Shown here: positions 60,601 to 64,000 of the stretch, piece by piece
Numbering within the stretch: the stretch's first letter is position 1
Layout: the number at the start of each line of letters is the position of its first letter
NCBI RefSeq assembly: GCF_050947335.1
Contig: NW_027473340.1
Coordinates: forward strand, 1,054,001-1,118,000
Direction: 5' to 3'
Origin: Megachile rotundata
Taxonomy: Eukaryota > Arthropoda > Insecta > Hymenoptera > Megachilidae
Length of the DNA stretch: 64,000 nt
The notes under the pieces: generated by a model
Told to the model about the DNA's origin: nothing
The model's database searches: none
What the model saw: the letters and a program-made list of their open reading frames with translations, nothing else
Position numbers and translations under genes: made by a program

Positions 60601-63520
60601 CATACAATCATAATCATACAAATAGAATCATACATCAGAATCATACAATCACAATCATACAATCGCAATCATACAATCACAATCATACTTTCACAATCAT
60701 ACAATCACAATCATACAATCACAATCATACAATCACACTCATACAATCACAATCATACAATCACAATCATACAATCACAATCATACAATCAAAACCATAC
60801 AATCACAATCATACAATCACAATCATACCATCACAATCATACTTTCACAATCATACAATCACAATCATACAATCACAATCATACAATCACAGTCATACAA
60901 TCACAATCATACAATCACAATCATACTATCACAATCATACAATCACAATCATACAATCACAATCATACAATCACAATCATACAATCATAATCATACAATC
61001 ACAATCATACAATCACAATCATACAATCAATATCATACAATCACAATCATACAATCGCAAGCATACACTCACAATCATACAATCTCAATCATACAATCAC
61101 AATCATACAATCATAATCATACAAATAGAATCATACATCACAATCATACAATCACAATCATACAATCACAATCATACAATCACAATCATACAATCACAAT
61201 CATACAATCACAATCATACAATCACAATCATACAATTACAATCATACATCACAATCATACAATCACAATCATACAATCGCAATCATACAATCACAATCAT
61301 ACAATCACAATCATAGAATCATAATCATACAATTACAATCATACATCACAATCATACAATCACAATCATACAATCGCAATCATACAATCACAATCATACA
61401 ATCACAATCATACAATCATAATCATACAATTACAATCATACATCACAATCATACAATCACAATCATACAATCACAATCATGCAATCACAATCATACAATC
61501 AGAATCATACAATCACAATCATTCAATAACAATCATACATTCAAAATCATGCAATCACAATCATACAATCACAATCATGCAATCACAATCATACAATCAG
61601 AATCATACAATCACAATCATTCAATAACAATCGTACAATCACAATCGTACAATCACAATCGCACAACCACAATCAGACAATCACACTCATACAATCACAA
61701 TCATACAATCACAATCATACAATCACAATCATACCATCACAATCATACTTTCACAATCATACAATCACAATCATACAATCACAATCATACAATCACAATC
61801 ATACAATCACAATCATACAATCACAATCATACTATCACAATCATACAATCACAATCATACAATCACAATCATACAATCACAATCATACAATCACAATCAT
61901 ACTATCACAATCATACAATCACAATCATACAATCACAATCATACAATCGCAATCATACAATTACAATCTCCCAAATACAATCTCCCAAATACCATCTCCC
62001 AAATACAATCATACAATCACAATCATACAATCACAATCATACAATCACAATCAGACAATCACAATCATACAATCACAATCATACAATCACAGTCATACAA
62101 TCACAATCATACAATCACAATCATACTATCACAATCATACAATCACAATCATACAATCATAATCATACAATCACAATCATACAATCACAATCATACAATC
62201 AATATCATACAATCACAATCATACAATCGCAAGCATACAATCACAATCATACAATCTCAATCATACAATCACAATCATACAATCATAATCATACAAATAG
62301 AATCATACATCACAATCATACAATCACAATCATACAATCGCAATCATACAATCACAATCATACTTTCACAATCATACAATCACAATCATACAATCACAAT
62401 CATACAATCACACTCATACAATCACAATCATACAATCACAATCATACAATCACAGTCATACAATCACAATCATACAATCACAATCATACTATCACAATCA
62501 TACAATCACAATCATACAATCACAATCATACAATCACAATCATACAATCACAATCATACAATCATAATCATACAATCACAATCATACAATCACAATCATA
62601 CAATCAATATCATACAATCACAATCATACAATCGCAAGCATACAATCACAATCATACAATCTCAATCATACAATCACAATCATACAATCATAATCATACA
62701 AATAGAATCATACATCACAATCATACAATCACAATCATACAATCGCAATCATACAATCACAATCATACTTTCACAATCATACAATCACAATCATACAATC
62801 ACAATCATACAATCACACTCATACAATCACAATCATACAATCACAATCATACTATCACAATCATACAATCACAATCATACAATCACAATCATACAATCAC
62901 AATCATACAATCACAATCATACAATCATAATCACACAATTACAATCATACATCACAATCATACAATCACAATCATACAATCCCAATCATACAATCACAAT
63001 CATACAATCGCAATCATACAATTACAATCTCCCAAATACAATCTCCCAAATACAATCTCCCAAATACAATCATACAATCACAATCATACAATCACAATCA
63101 TACAATCACAATCAGACAATCACAATCATACAATCACAATCATACTATCACAATCATACAATCACAATCATACAATCACAATCATACAATCACAATCATA
63201 CAATCACAATCATACAATCACAATCATACAATTACAATCATACATCACAATCATACAATCACAATCATACAATCGCAATCATACAATCACAATCATACAA
63301 TCACAATCATACAATCATAATCATACAATTACAATCATTCATCACAATCATACAATCACAATCATACAATCACAATCATACAATCACAATCATACAATCA
63401 CAATCATACAATCACAATCATACAATCACAATCATACAATCACAATCATACTATCACAATCATACAATCACAATCATACAATCACAATCATACAATCACA
63501 ATCATACAAGCACAATCATA
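57603..63520 (+). repeat. 5.92-kb HOR copy 2
   Basis: A second, slightly longer copy (5,918 bp between A heads at 57603 and 63521). A 28-bp loss just before the head at 60073 has fused two units into CATTCAAGCAC near 60.06 kb. AATATC cassettes at 62201 and 62606 are 405 bp apart. The longest stop-free + strand stretch in the window (61549-63666) lies mostly here. The analogous stretch of copy 1 ends at 57040, so the length difference comes from a few substitutions and unit-number changes in repeat units. Confidence 0.92.
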
Positions 63521-64000
63521 CATTCAAAAACATGCAATCACAATCATACAATCACAATCATGCAATCACAATCATACAATCAGAATCATACAATCACAAT
63601 TATTCAATAACAATCGTACAATCACAATCGCACAATCACAATCGCACAACCACAATCAGACAATAACACTCATACAATCACAACCATACAATCACAATCA
63701 TACAATCACAATCATACCATCACAATCATACTTTCACAATCATACAATCACAATCATACAATCACAATCATACAATCGCAATCATACAATCACTATCATA
63801 CAATCTCAATCATACAATCACAATCATACAATCATAATCATACAATTACAATCATACATCACAATCATACAATCACAATCATACAATCACAATCCTACAA
63901 TCACAATCATGCAATCACAATCATACAATCAGAATCATACAATCACAATCATTCAATAACAATCATACATTCAAAATCATGCAATCACAATCATACAATC
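63521..64000 (+). repeat. 5.85-kb HOR copy 3, partial
   Basis: A head at 63521 and B head at 63968, with the usual 447-bp spacing, start a third copy that is cut by the window end. The array therefore continues beyond the window with the same HOR. Confidence 0.9.

Larger units (their letters stand above)
1..64000 (+). repeat. Giant 14-bp tandem satellite/minisatellite array, unit ATACAATCACAATC
   Basis: Every line of the window reads as head-to-tail copies of ATACAATCACAATC on the + strand, with no inversion and no unique interruption. The unit can be split into ACAATC plus ACAATCAT, so it looks like a hexamer repeat extended by AT. Most variants are substitutions at a limited set of unit positions: position 5 (ATACTATCAC, ATACCATCAC), 9 (CGC, CTC), 10 (CATAATC, CAGAATC), 12 (CACTC, CAGTC), and 1 or 3 (CGTAC, CATGC). 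Length changes are mainly whole units or one recurrent 13-bp unit. The consensus has no G on this strand. Both window ends lie inside the array, so its full length is unknown. A eukaryotic heterochromatic satellite is inferred from size and structure. No function can be assigned from sequence. Confidence 0.98.

Noticed and set aside
61549..63666. Longest + strand open frame (705 codons) and about 40 other long frames starting mostly at MQSQSYNHNH
   Set aside because: The frames exist because the 14-bp unit lacks stops in all + frames. They have a 14-residue low-complexity cycle, overlap in different frames with the same peptide, shift register at 13-bp units, and show no promoter, signal or domain. 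Not annotated as CDS.
1..64000. CRISPR array
   Set aside because: There are no spacers: units are contiguous 14-mers without unique sequence between them.
1..64000. Telomeric repeat
   Set aside because: The unit and its complement do not match TTAGGG, TTAGG, TTTAGGG or related telomere repeats.
1..64000. Coding genes or stop-free frames on the - strand
   Set aside because: TCA occurs twice per unit on the + strand, so TGA stops occur in every - frame; no long - frame is possible in the repeat.
1..64000. CCAAT box or TATA-type promoter elements
   Set aside because: CAATC units and CATAATC or ATATAATC variants resemble such boxes by chance in an A/C/T-only repeat; nothing distinguishes any copy as a promoter.
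1..64000. Bacterial or viral origin of the sequence
   Set aside because: No coding gene, ribosome binding site or mobile element is visible in 64 kb, and a repeat array of this size is typical of eukaryotic heterochromatin.

Overview
The whole window is a single tandem-repeat array. From base 1 to base 64000 it consists of direct copies of a 14-bp unit, consensus ATACAATCACAATC, always in the same orientation. The consensus contains 7 A, 4 C, 3 T and no G on the + strand. If every unit were 14 bp there would be about 4,570 copies. I found no unique-sequence flank, gene, RNA gene, transposon, CRISPR array, origin or promoter. The array runs off both ends of the window. An uninterrupted array of this length and unit size points to a eukaryotic nuclear genome, such as a satellite or giant minisatellite in heterochromatic, pericentromeric or subtelomeric DNA. 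The sequence does not identify the species or the chromosomal location.

The array is not homogeneous. Variant units recur in fixed orders, forming cassettes: (1) ATG-bearing 'head' cassettes with CATTCAAAAACATGC or CATTCAAAATCATGC followed by CGTAC, CGCACAACC and CAGAC variants; (2) runs of 2-6 copies of the sub-type TCCCAAATACAATC, about 84 clusters, in most cases after a leader unit ATACAATTACAATC; (3) a paired TGCC/TCCCAC cassette at nearly constant spacing; (4) a CATAATC - ATTAC - 13-bp ATACATCACAATC cassette that shifts the 14-bp phase by one base; (5) AATATC - GCAAGC - AAATAGAATC cassettes. These cassettes build higher-order repeats (HORs).

Layout: 1-4070 is nearly the same as 13942-18025 (offset 13,941). 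4071-5455 resembles 21.1-22.7 kb. About 7.6-13 kb is the single-copy counterpart of an expanded region at 22.9-37.5 kb. 15708-20901 is a 2,597-bp tandem duplication. 20218-32728 is a 6,325-bp tandem duplication whose second copy has lost 139 bp. About 30.15-37.5 kb is a roughly 3.0-kb tandem family. 37.5-43.9 kb is a mosaic of head cassettes. About 47.13-50.83 kb is a 1.85-kb tandem duplication. 51754-64000 is a 5.85-5.92-kb HOR, two full copies plus the start of a third.

Many long open reading frames exist on the + strand, up to 705 codons, but they follow from the repeat. The perfect unit has no stop in any + frame, 14 bp times 3 equals 14 codons, and all three frames encode the same 14-residue cycle (QSQSYNHNHTITII). 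I therefore annotate no CDS. The biological interest lies in the recent, nested and still visible history of unequal exchange or amplification in a strand-asymmetric satellite.
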